This document shows, in pieces, positions 24,780 through 35,358 of a stretch of 50,300 nt of DNA. How positions within the stretch are numbered: position 1 is the first letter of the stretch; the number at the start of each line of letters is the position of its first letter. The DNA comes from DATBIO01 sp036556965 (GTDB taxonomy: Bacteria > Acidobacteriota > Vicinamibacteria > Fen-336). The notes below the pieces were generated by a model. The model worked only from the letters and a program-made list of their open reading frames with translations. It was not told the origin of the DNA and did not search any database. Made by a program: the position numbers and the translations under genes. Where the stretch lies: assembly GCA_036556965.1 (NCBI GenBank), contig DATBIO010000144.1:1-50300 (forward strand), written 5' to 3'.

Positions 24780-26500
24780 ACGGCCAGCGTCTGGTCGAAG
24801 TGCGCGTCCAGGGGGAACGGGTCGCCGCTCGTGAGCGGGCGGCCGTCCAGGGCCAGCTCCGGGCGGGACGCGAAGCGGACCGCCTCCACCCCCACGGCCA
24901 GGCCCAGGAGGACGACGGCCAGCCGCGGGCGCACGCGCGCCGCCAGCGGCGCGGCGGCCTGGGCGACGAGCACGGCCACCGCCGGGATGGCGGAGGCACC
25001 CAGGCGGGCGTAGCCGAAGAACGCCGCGGCGGCCACCGCCTTGGTGGCGAGGAAGAGGGCCCAGGCCCACACCTCCGGGCGGCGGCGTCCCCGCCACAGC
25101 CCCGCCAGGCAGGCGCCGAGGACCAGGAGCCGCCAGCCCGTCGCGGCCGCGCCCCGGGGAACGACGAGGTCCACGGTGTGGCGCGTGCCGGAGAGGCCCA
25201 GGGGCAGCCCGTAGCCGCCGAGGCCGAGGGCTGCTCCCGACCAGAAGCGCGCGAGCTTGCGGCCCAGCAGCGCCAGCGCGCCGCGCGGCGCGCTCCGCAT
25301 CCAGGCAAGGCCGCGCGCGTAGCCGTGGTTGACCAGCGCGAGGTGCGGAGGGTAGACGAGGGACAGGTCGGGCGGCGGCAGCCCCCCCACCAGGACCGGG
25401 GGAAAGTCACCGCGCAGCGGCGGGGGCTCCTCGATGAGGCCGCGGTCGAAGCCGCCCTGGGCGCGGCCGTGGTTGGCCAGCGCGAAGTTCAGCGGGCCGT
25501 AGAGGGCCACGAAGGGACGGGTGCCCAGCGGGCGCGGCGTGTAGCCGAACGCCTCCTCGAGGATCGCGCAGTCCTCCGCGCGTACGACGCGCCCGCCCCG
25601 GTGGGCCACGGTGGCGGCCACGAAGGCGGCCGCGGTCCGGCGCGCGAAGGCGGGCAGCGCCTGCCGGCACGCTTCCGCCCCGGGCTCCCAGGCCAGGGAC
25701 GCCAGCCGCGTCTCCACCGCCTCCACCACCGGCGCCTCGCGCGCCGGCGCAGCGCGATTGAAGGCGCGCAGGGCCGCCCAGGCGTGGAGGTGCCAGGGCA
25801 GGAGCACGGCCAGGAAGCCGGCGGCCGCGAGCGCGGCCGGGCGCCCCCGCGCCGGGCCGCGCCGCTTCCCCCCGAGGAGGAGCAGGGCGGAGGCGGCGAG
25901 CGCGAAGAGGACGTGCTCGGCGCGGAAGAGGCAGGCCAGCGCGTTGAGGCCGCCGAAGGCCAGCATGCGCCCCGGCGCCGGCCGATCGCGGGCCAGCGCG
26001 AAGAGCCAGAGCACGCCCACCGCCAGCACGAGGTAGGGGGTCTCGTTGTTCAGCGACGTGGAGAGGATGAGCAGGCCGGTGGAGGCCGCGGCCAGGCCGC
26101 CCGCGGCCGCCGCCACCGGCGTCCCCAGGGAGCGCGTGGCCGCGGCGTAGACGCCCGGCGCGACCAGCGCGCCCAGGACGCACCAGGCCAGCTTCAGCAG
26201 GACCACGCGGCCGAGGCCGAGGGCGGAGAGCGCCGCGAGCAGGTAGGCGGCGCCCGGCGGCCGGAAGGGCAGGCCGAGCTCGTAGTCCCGGCCGTCGGCG
26301 AGGGACTGGGCATAGGCGAGCCAGACGGCCGCGTCGCCCTTGAGCGCCGCGCTGTGCGGCCACGGCGCGTCGGCCGTCGCCTGCCAGAAGAGAAGGCGCA
26401 GGGCCAGCGCCGCCGCGAAGAGGAGGGCGGCCGTGCGCGGCCGCGGCGCGGGCGGCGCCGGCGGGGGGGGCTGCGCGCGCGAGCGGCGGGCCCCGCTCAC
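24773..26500 (-). CDS. GT-C fold membrane glycosyltransferase (family 39/83-like)
   Basis: A 575-residue polytopic protein with about 11-12 helices and a long soluble loop (about residues 250-400). The first extracytoplasmic loop has KGDAAVWLAYAQSLADG, where an acidic residue is the candidate catalytic base of GT-C enzymes such as ArnT or PMT. A characteristic PFRPPGAAYLLAAL segment follows (about 78-91). These enzymes transfer sugars from polyprenyl-phosphate donors at the periplasmic face. Donor and acceptor are unknown. The start is GTG 26500, overlapping the stop of the upstream membrane-protein gene (GTGA). It is the last gene of the ino1 operon, which suggests a link to an inositol-containing glycolipid; that is inference. 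Confidence 0.75.
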   Translation of the reverse strand: MSGARRSRAQPPPPAPPAPRPRTAALLFAAALALRLLFWQATADAPWPHSAALKGDAAVWLAYAQSLADGRDYELGLPFRPPGAAYLLAALSALGLGRVVLLKLAWCVLGALVAPGVYAAATRSLGTPVAAAAGGLAAASTGLLILSTSLNNETPYLVLAVGVLWLFALARDRPAPGRMLAFGGLNALACLFRAEHVLFALAASALLLLGGKRRGPARGRPAALAAAGFLAVLLPWHLHAWAALRAFNRAAPAREAPVVEAVETRLASLAWEPGAEACRQALPAFARRTAAAFVAATVAHRGGRVVRAEDCAILEEAFGYTPRPLGTRPFVALYGPLNFALANHGRAQGGFDRGLIEEPPPLRGDFPPVLVGGLPPPDLSLVYPPHLALVNHGYARGLAWMRSAPRGALALLGRKLARFWSGAALGLGGYGLPLGLSGTRHTVDLVVPRGAAATGWRLLVLGACLAGLWRGRRRPEVWAWALFLATKAVAAAAFFGYARLGASAIPAVAVLVAQAAAPLAARVRPRLAVVLLGLAVGVEAVRFASRPELALDGRPLTSGDPFPLDAHFDQTLAVR

Positions 26501-26988
26501 AGCGGCCGGCGCAGGGACAGCCAGATCATGCCCGGCACGGCGAGGCCGAGGAGGAGGGCGGCCAGCGTGCGCAGCATGTCGTCGATGCCCACCCCCCGCT
26601 CGAGCCGCCGCGAGAAGGGCGGGGCGGCGGTCTCACGCAGGCCGCGGGCGATCCAGCCGTGGCACACCCAGGCGTGCATGGCCTCGATGGGGAGCACCAC
26701 GAAGGCCACCACGCCGAGCTTGAGGGAGAGCCAGCCCGGATGGCCGATGCCCCAGCCGCGCGCCGCCATCAGCGCCGCCCCCGTGAGCAGGATGGCCACC
26801 AGGGCGGCGTGCTCGGCCACCAGCCAGGGCCGCGCCCGGCGGCGCGCTTCCAGCTCGCCCGCCGGTCCCCGGCGACGCGCGGCGAGCAGGCGCGCCTGCG
26901 TGGTCAGGGCCGTGGCCAGCCAGGCGGCCAGGGAGACGAGGTGGGCGGCGCGGAGGGCGAGAAGGGCGGCGGAACCTAGCGTGGCCAG
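26497..26988 (-). CDS. Four-helix membrane protein; no ATG, GTG or TTG start for the full frame
   Basis: From the first ATG (26820) the protein is only 107 residues. However, the same frame stays open and protein-like upstream to 27012, encoding an extra N-terminal helix (SAALLALRAAHLVSLAAWLA) and a basic loop. The whole would be about 163 residues with four helices and membrane-embedded histidines, resembling CopD/DUF2269-type heme- or copper-binding small membrane proteins. Between the upstream stop at 27013 and 26820 there is no ATG, GTG or TTG. I place the start tentatively at CTG 26988, 8 nt after the upstream gene's stop. A sequence error, or translation from 26820 only, cannot be excluded. 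Confidence 0.5.
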   Translation of the reverse strand: MATLGSAALLALRAAHLVSLAAWLATALTTQARLLAARRRGPAGELEARRRARPWLVAEHAALVAILLTGAALMAARGWGIGHPGWLSLKLGVVAFVVLPIEAMHAWVCHGWIARGLRETAAPPFSRRLERGVGIDDMLRTLAALLLGLAVPGMIWLSLRRPL

Positions 26989-26995
26989 GCGCGGC

Positions 26996-27217
26996 TCAGG
27001 TGCGCTCTTCCATCACCACGACGTGGCGCACGTTGGCCCAGGGCACCAGGAGCTGGCTGACCACCAGCTCCACGTTGCCGCCCTCCGACACCGTGCGCTG
27101 GACCTCGAAGACGAGGCCGATGGCGTCCGCGGAGAGCACGGTACAGCCGGTGTAGACCACGTCGCGGGTGGCCACTTCCTTCAGCTTGACGCCCACCCAG
27201 GCCGATTTCTCCATCAT
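26996..27217 (-). CDS. Small conserved-looking protein of unknown function
   Basis: A 73-residue protein with an alternating hydrophobic pattern suggesting five beta strands, as in small beta-barrels (WVGVKLKEVATRDVVYTG, then GLVFEVQRT, VELVVSQLLVPW, VRHVVVMEE). No signal peptide or known motif. Two adjacent ATGs (27217 and 27214) are possible starts. It begins 4 nt after the inositol-1-phosphate synthase stop and is followed directly by the membrane-protein frame, so it is likely co-translated with both. I do not recognise the family. Confidence 0.65.
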   Translation of the reverse strand: MMEKSAWVGVKLKEVATRDVVYTGCTVLSADAIGLVFEVQRTVSEGGNVELVVSQLLVPWANVRHVVVMEERT

Positions 27218-27221
27218 GACC

Positions 27222-28547
27222 TCAGTCGTAGTACTCCAGCCCCAGGTGCGTGATCAGGTCCTCGCCCTTCAGGTGGCGCAGCGTGTTCTTGAGCTTCATG
27301 AGCTGGATGAAGAGGTCGTGCTCGGGGTAGAGGCCGGCCGCGGTCATGGGGCTCTTGAAGTAGAAGGAGAGCCACTCCTGGATCCCGCTCATGCCCGCGC
27401 GCGCGGCGAGGTCGAAGAAGAGGGCGAGGTCGAGAACGATGGGCGCGGCCAGGATGGAGTCCCGGCAGAGGAAGTCCACCTTGATCTGCATGGGATAGCC
27501 CATCCACCCGAAGATGTCGATGTTGTCCCAGCCCTCCTTGTTGTCGCCCCGCGGCGGGTAGTAGTTGATGCGCACGACGTGGTGGATCTTCCCGTAGAGG
27601 TCGGGGTAGAGGTGCGGCTGCAGGATGTGCTCGAGCACGCCGAGCTTCGAGACCTCCTTGGTCTTGAAGGACTCCGGGTCGTCCAGCACCTCGCCGTCGC
27701 GGTTTCCCAGGATGTTGGTGGAGTACCAGCCCTCCAGGCCGAGCAGGCGCGCCTTGAAGCCCGGGGCCAGGATCGTCTTCATCAGCGTCTGGCCCGTCTT
27801 GAAGTCCTTGCCCCCGATGGGGGAACCGCTCTTCCGGCTGAGCTCGATCAGGGCCGGCACGTCCGCGGACAGGTTGGGGGCGCCGTTGGCGTACGGCACG
27901 CCCGCCTTGATGGCGGCATAGGCGTACAGCATGGAGGGCGGGATGTCGGGGTGGTTGTCGAGGAGGCCCTTCTCGAACTTCTCGAGGGTGGAGTGGACCT
28001 CCCCCGCCTCCTTGTAGATCTCGGTGGAGCCGCACCAGACCATGACCAGCCGGCTCAGGCCGTGGTCGCGCTTGAAGCGCTCCATGTCGTCGGACAGCTG
28101 GTCGGCCAGCTCGCGCTTGTTCCTCCCCTTCTTCACGTTCTCGCCGTGCAGCTTCTTGACGTAGGCGGGGTCGAAGACGGCAGGCCAGGGCTTCACCGTC
28201 TCCAGGAAGGGCTTCAGCTCCGTCAGGTGCTGGGCGCTCAGGACGCCCGCCTTGCGCGCGGCCTCGTAGGCGTTGTCCGTGTAGATGTCCCAGCCGCCGA
28301 ACACGACGTCGTCCAGGGCGGCCAGGGGCACGAAGTCGGCGATGCGGGGGTTGCGGCCCTCCGTGCGCTTGCCGAGCCGAACCGTGCCCATCTGGGTGAG
28401 GCTCCCGATGGGCCGCGACAACCCGGTCCGGATGGCGTGCACGCCCGCCACGAAGGTGGTGGCCACCGCCCCCATGCCGGGCAGCAGCACGCCCAGCTTC
28501 CCCTCGGGAGCGGTGATGGCGCGCCCGCGCCCGGTGGTGGTCGACAT
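27222..28547 (-). CDS. ino1: Myo-inositol-1-phosphate synthase
   Basis: The enzyme converts glucose-6-phosphate to 1L-myo-inositol-1-phosphate with tightly bound NAD+. The 441-residue protein has the Rossmann start LGVLLPGMGAVATTF (about residues 18-32), FGGWDIY, the central SADVPALIELSRK segment, GGKDFKTGQT (a hallmark of the family near residue 250), GWYSTNILGN, and the C-terminal INYYPPRGD and DFLCRDSILAAPIVLDL. Its size suits a bacterial or archaeal-type enzyme, shorter than eukaryotic INO1. It heads a minus-strand operon with a 73-residue protein, a membrane protein and a GT-C glycosyltransferase. Inositol phosphates can feed inositol phospholipids, osmolytes or glycolipids. Confidence 0.95.
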   Translation of the reverse strand: MSTTTGRGRAITAPEGKLGVLLPGMGAVATTFVAGVHAIRTGLSRPIGSLTQMGTVRLGKRTEGRNPRIADFVPLAALDDVVFGGWDIYTDNAYEAARKAGVLSAQHLTELKPFLETVKPWPAVFDPAYVKKLHGENVKKGRNKRELADQLSDDMERFKRDHGLSRLVMVWCGSTEIYKEAGEVHSTLEKFEKGLLDNHPDIPPSMLYAYAAIKAGVPYANGAPNLSADVPALIELSRKSGSPIGGKDFKTGQTLMKTILAPGFKARLLGLEGWYSTNILGNRDGEVLDDPESFKTKEVSKLGVLEHILQPHLYPDLYGKIHHVVRINYYPPRGDNKEGWDNIDIFGWMGYPMQIKVDFLCRDSILAAPIVLDLALFFDLAARAGMSGIQEWLSFYFKSPMTAAGLYPEHDLFIQLMKLKNTLRHLKGEDLITHLGLEYYD

Positions 28548-28628
28548 GCCCGGCTTCCTCCTCTGACTGCGTTTGCGCGGCGGCGAAAACGCGATGCTAG
28601 CACAGGGCCGGGGCCGCGCCGCGCCCGA

Positions 28629-28850
28629 TCAGGCGGTGGCGACGCGGCCGGCTTGCGACAGGAACTCGAGGGCGGCGGAGGTGAGCGCCTGGTCGTGGCG
28701 GGGTCCCACGAACCGCCTCTCGGACACGTGGTAGTGCAGGATCCCCGACCGCGGCAGGTTCTCCTCGGTGTCGAACGAGTAGAACATCAGGATCCGCTCG
28801 TCCGGCATGGGGCGGCTGTCGTCGAAGAAGCGAAAGGTGAGGTTGCGCAT
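28629..28850 (-). CDS. Small hypothetical protein
   Basis: A 73-residue protein from ATG 28850 (MRNLTFRFFDDSRPMPDE). I do not recognise it. The sequence has mixed alpha/beta character, with RILMFYSFDTEENLPRSG and a C-terminal helix ALTSAALEFLSQAG. An in-frame ATG at 28898 would overlap a strong promoter -35 box, so the shorter start is preferred; the start lies 18 nt after the -10. It is followed by 81 nt and then the ino1 gene on the same strand. Confidence 0.55.
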   Translation of the reverse strand: MRNLTFRFFDDSRPMPDERILMFYSFDTEENLPRSGILHYHVSERRFVGPRHDQALTSAALEFLSQAGRVATA

Positions 28851-28868
28851 CCAAGTCGTGGGGGCACG

Positions 28869-28898
28869 AATGTATTGGGCCCGCGCGCGCCGTGTCAA
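28869..28898 (-). promoter_or_regulatory. Strong sigma70-type promoter for the small hypothetical gene
   Basis: Read on the minus strand: consensus TTGACA (28898-28893), an 18-bp GC-rich spacer and TACATT (28874-28869). It is the best -35 match in the window and would transcribe the 73-residue gene and possibly ino1 downstream. Confidence 0.6.
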
Positions 28899-28979
28899 GA
28901 GAGATTTCGTCGCGCCGCTGGCGGGCGCAGCGCGATGTGTCCTCTCGACGTAGCTCTAGGAGCCGTTTCTACGCGGTGG

Positions 28980-29261
28980 TCACGGGGCGCCGCGCAGGTG
29001 GACGATGGTGGCGCCCCAGCCCCCCTCCTCCGGCGCGGCGTCCGCGCAGGAGGCGACGCGCGGGTGCGCGGCGAGCAGGCGCCGCACCTCGGCGCGCTGC
29101 ACGCCCTTCCCGCGCCCGTGCACGATGCGCACGCGCAGGATGCGGCGCTCCGCGCAGGCCTCGAGGTACTCCTGCACCACCGAGACGACGTCGGCGGGAG
29201 CGAAGGCGTGGAGGTCCAGCACGCCGTCGATGGGCAGGGCGAACGGCTCTTCCGGATCCAC
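28980..29261 (-). CDS. Stand-alone Smr-domain protein
   Basis: A 93-residue protein made of one Smr (small MutS-related) domain. The DLH motif is in VLDLHAF (residues about 15-20), and the HGRGKG motif (about 48-54) is the typical glycine-rich loop. Smr domains, known from the MutS2 C terminus, nick DNA or cleave RNA; recent work ties several to ribosome rescue. The usual DLHG reads DLHA here. Short length and absence of a MutS domain mark it as a free-standing Smr protein. ATG 29261 has no obvious ribosome-binding site. Confidence 0.85.
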   Translation of the reverse strand: MDPEEPFALPIDGVLDLHAFAPADVVSVVQEYLEACAERRILRVRIVHGRGKGVQRAEVRRLLAAHPRVASCADAAPEEGGWGATIVHLRGAP

Positions 29262-29309
29262 GGCCCATTGTGCGGCGAACCTGCCGCGCTCCGCTCGAGG
29301 CAGGCGCCT

Positions 29310-29453
29310 TCAGTCGAGCCTCTCCCCGCTCCAGAGGCGGCGCCCGCCCCGCGCCGGGTTCTCGGTCCCGCAGCTCTCGCACGGCACCACGGGGGCGCCC
29401 GACATGCCGTGGAGAGTCTTGACGATTCCCGCGCCGGCCTCCGGCCGCGGCAT
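29310..29453 (-). CDS. Candidate 47-residue zinc-ribbon-like protein
   Basis: A short frame from ATG 29453 to TGA 29310 contains PCESCGTENPARGG, a CxxCGxxNP motif like half of a zinc ribbon. It lies between the terminator-like hairpin at 29464-29494 and the Smr gene. There is no ribosome-binding site, promoter or second CxxC, so coding is uncertain. It occupies most of the 246-bp gap between the two annotated neighbours. Confidence 0.25.
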   Translation of the reverse strand: MPRPEAGAGIVKTLHGMSGAPVVPCESCGTENPARGGRRLWSGERLD

Positions 29454-29463
29454 GGGCAAGAAC

Positions 29464-29494
29464 GAACGCCCGTGGCCCAGGGCCACGGGCGTTC
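29464..29494 (-). terminator. 15-bp perfect inverted repeat downstream of the LecA-like gene
   Basis: GAACGCCCGTGGCCC (29464-29478) and its exact complement (29480-29494) flank one base. It lies 13 nt after the stop of the minus-strand LecA-like gene, followed on that strand by GTTCTT. This is the most stable hairpin I found and a likely transcription terminator. Confidence 0.65.
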
Positions 29495-29507
29495 ACGACG
29501 GGAGCCG

Positions 29508-30143
29508 CTAGTAGAGGACGCGAACGCGGAAGGCGCCCGAGTTGTCGTTCAGGTAGTCGTCGTTCACGCCGAGGTAGAGCCGGCCCGAGGTGCGGGCGCG
29601 GAAGACGCCGGTGTCGCTGCCCACGAAGAACACGTCCCCGCTGTTCCCGATGCGGCCGACGAGGGCCGCGGCGGGGCGGTTGGGAAGAGGCCGGTTCGCG
29701 TTGTAGGGCGAGCCGGACTCGCCCGCGGGCCCGTCCTGCCGACCCGGGCCCCACAGCACCACGCCGTCCGCCTCGAAGCGGAAGCTGTCGCCGGCGCGCA
29801 CGTTCAGCCCCGTGTCGATCCAGCGCTGGTCGGCGCGCACGGTCACCCAGCGCGAGTTGTTGCCCACGCCGTAGTCGGAGCCGGGGTAGTAGTCGTCGTC
29901 GTTGATGAAGTCGTCCTGGTCGGTGAAGTTGATGCGGTTCACGTCCTCCACGCGCACGCGCATGCGGCGGGAGCGCGTGGAGGCCCCGCGGTCCTCGTCG
30001 AAGGTGACGACGCCGCGGTTCACCATCACCAGCTCGCCGCGGATCCGCCGCCCGTCCTCCATGATGAGCACGTCGCCGTACGCGGCGGGCAGGCCGGAAA
30101 GGACCACGGCCGCCGGAGCCGCCATGAGCCATCGGAGCTTCAT
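29508..30143 (-). CDS. Exported protein with a LecA (PA-IL)-like domain
   Basis: A 211-residue protein with a signal peptide cleaved near AYG (residue 23). Residues about 25-75 form a small beta domain (VLIMEDGRRIRGELVMVNRGVVTFDED), like those that precede such domains in secreted proteins. Residues about 95-211 match the LecA/PA-IL galactose-lectin-like fold: WIDTGLNVRAGDSFRFEADG, ALVGRIG, FFVGSD and the closing SGRLYLGVND with DNSGAFRVRV. The Asp/Asn pattern of the last block resembles Ca2+/sugar ligands but binding is unproven. A strong AAGGAGGG ribosome-binding site lies 9 nt upstream and sits inside an inverted repeat. Confidence 0.8.
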   Translation of the reverse strand: MKLRWLMAAPAAVVLSGLPAAYGDVLIMEDGRRIRGELVMVNRGVVTFDEDRGASTRSRRMRVRVEDVNRINFTDQDDFINDDDYYPGSDYGVGNNSRWVTVRADQRWIDTGLNVRAGDSFRFEADGVVLWGPGRQDGPAGESGSPYNANRPLPNRPAAALVGRIGNSGDVFFVGSDTGVFRARTSGRLYLGVNDDYLNDNSGAFRVRVLY

Positions 30144-30151
30144 AAGTGCAT

Positions 30152-30197
30152 ACCCTCCTTGGATAAATGACCCGCTCGGTCCAGGTGCAAGGAGGGT
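30152..30197 (-). promoter_or_regulatory. Inverted repeat that can mask the Shine-Dalgarno of the LecA-like gene
   Basis: In the minus-strand RNA, ACCCUCCUUG (30197-30188) can pair perfectly over 10 bp with CAAGGAGGGU (30161-30152), with 26 nt between. The second arm contains the whole ribosome-binding site of the gene at 30143, and the first arm begins 7 nt after the metH stop. It could regulate translation, act as a metH terminator, or be chance complementarity of an SD-like sequence. Confidence 0.45.
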
Positions 30198-30203
30198 GCC
30201 AGC

Positions 30204-33914
<3,711 letters not shown>

Positions 33915-33921
33915 CGCGGCA

Positions 33922-33927
33922 ACTCTA
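33922..33927 (-). promoter_or_regulatory. Candidate -10 box for metH (TAGAGT)
   Basis: TAGAGT on the minus strand ends 7 nt before the metH ATG, predicting a leaderless transcript. No clear -35 is present. Confidence 0.4.
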
Positions 33928-33954
33928 GCAGGCGCGCCCGCGGTCCGCCCGCGC

Positions 33955-33960
33955 TATGTC
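33955..33960 (+). promoter_or_regulatory. Candidate -10 box for the dipeptidase gene (TATGTC)
   Basis: TATGTC lies 14 nt before ATG 33975. It is a weaker match than the others and has no evident -35. Confidence 0.3.
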
Positions 33961-33974
33961 AGGATTGGCGCCCC

Positions 33975-35144
33975 ATGCGGAAGGCGCGCGCGGTCTCGGC
34001 GGCGGCGGTCGCCCTCCTCGTCCTGATGGCCGCCGCTTTCGCCTTCCTCCCCGGCCTCGTCGAGCGGCGGCTGGGCCGGCTGGGGGACGCCACCCTGCCT
34101 TCGGTCTCGGAGGGCGCGCGTGCCCTGCACCGCGGGCTCCTCGTCGCGGACCTGCACGCCGACACCCTTCTCTGGCACCGCGACCTGCTGGACCGGGGCT
34201 CCCGCGGCCACGTCGATCTCCCCCGCCTGCGGGACGGGAACGTCGCCCTCCAGTTCTTCACCGTCGTCACCAAGAGCCCGCGCGGCCTGAACATCGAGAG
34301 CAACCGCGCCGACACCGACGACATCACGCCCCTGGCCTTCTTCCAGCGCTGGCCCCCGCGCACGTGGCGCAGCCTCCTGGCGCGCGCCCTCCACCAGGCC
34401 CAGCGGCTGCACGAGGCGGCCGCCCGCTCCGGCGGCCGGCTGGTCGTGCTGCGCACGCGCGCCGACCTGGACCGCCTGCTGGAGCGGAGGCGGACCGAGC
34501 CCCAGGTGGTGGGCGCGCTGCTGGGGCTGGAGGGCGCCCACGCCCTCGAGGGCGACCTCCGCAGCCTCCAGGCCCTGGAGGACGCCGGCTTCCGCATGAT
34601 CGGTCTCGCGCACTTCTTCGACAACGAGTGGGCGGGCTCGGCCCACGGCGTGGCCAAGCACGGGCTGACCTCCTACGGCCGCGCGCTCGTCGCGGAGCTG
34701 GAGCGCCGGCACATCCTCCTGGACCTCGCCCACTCCTCGCCGCGGACCATCGACGACGTGCTGGCCCTGGCCCGCCGGCCCCTGGTCGTCTCCCACACCG
34801 GCGTGCGCGGCACCTGCGACAACCGCCGCAACCTCTCCGACGCGCACCTGCGGGCCATCGCCGCCACCGGCGGCGTCGTCGGCATCGGCTACTGGGACCA
34901 GGCGGTGTGCGGCACGGATCCGGCGGCCATCGCCCGCGCCGTGCGCCACGCGCTCGAGGTGGCCGGTCCCGAGCACGTGGGCCTGGGCTCCGACTTCGAC
35001 GGCGCCGTCACCGTGCCCTTCGACACCGCCGGCCTGCCCCACCTGACCGACGCCCTGCTCGGCGCGGGCGTGCCCACGCCGCTGGTGGCCCGGGCCATGG
35101 GGGGCAACGTCGTCCGCCTGCTGCGCGAATCGCTCCCGCAATAG
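33975..35144 (+). CDS. Membrane dipeptidase (peptidase family M19)
   Basis: A 389-residue zinc-dependent dipeptidase of the renal dipeptidase family. An N-terminal hydrophobic helix (about residues 8-27) is a signal peptide or anchor, so it should act in the periplasm. Metal ligands are visible in DLHADT (HxD, about 60-65), LGLEGAHAL (bridging Glu), VVSHTG and the DNRRNLSD segment; GLGSDFDG completes the site. Family members cleave dipeptides, including D-amino acid and dehydro forms, and some act on beta-lactams. ATG 33975 starts it. It is divergent from metH and followed by a 214-bp gap before the hybrid kinase. Confidence 0.93.
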   Translation: MRKARAVSAAAVALLVLMAAAFAFLPGLVERRLGRLGDATLPSVSEGARALHRGLLVADLHADTLLWHRDLLDRGSRGHVDLPRLRDGNVALQFFTVVTKSPRGLNIESNRADTDDITPLAFFQRWPPRTWRSLLARALHQAQRLHEAAARSGGRLVVLRTRADLDRLLERRRTEPQVVGALLGLEGAHALEGDLRSLQALEDAGFRMIGLAHFFDNEWAGSAHGVAKHGLTSYGRALVAELERRHILLDLAHSSPRTIDDVLALARRPLVVSHTGVRGTCDNRRNLSDAHLRAIAATGGVVGIGYWDQAVCGTDPAAIARAVRHALEVAGPEHVGLGSDFDGAVTVPFDTAGLPHLTDALLGAGVPTPLVARAMGGNVVRLLRESLPQ

Positions 35145-35358
35145 CCGCCGCAACTCTCGACCGGGCTCGCCTGGTCCTCCCAGGACTGGGGGCTCGCCGC
35201 GCGTCGCGGGCGGTGTGCCCTTCGATCCCACTCCGGGCCGCCCGCGCCGGGGCTTGTCAGGGGCGGAGGACCGTCGAACAATTGAGATGTACGCTCGGTA
35301 GGCGGTCCCGTCCGGGGCCAGCCACACACATCTCGGCGTCGGACGGCAAGGAGAAGCA

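Noticed and set aside
33915..33974. Cobalamin riboswitch before metH
   Set aside because: Only about 60 bp separate metH from the divergent dipeptidase gene, far too short for a cobalamin riboswitch.
35145..35358. A gene or riboswitch in the gap before the hybrid kinase
   Set aside because: No frame shows coding character and only a weak 5-bp hairpin (35170-35184) and a poor promoter match are visible.
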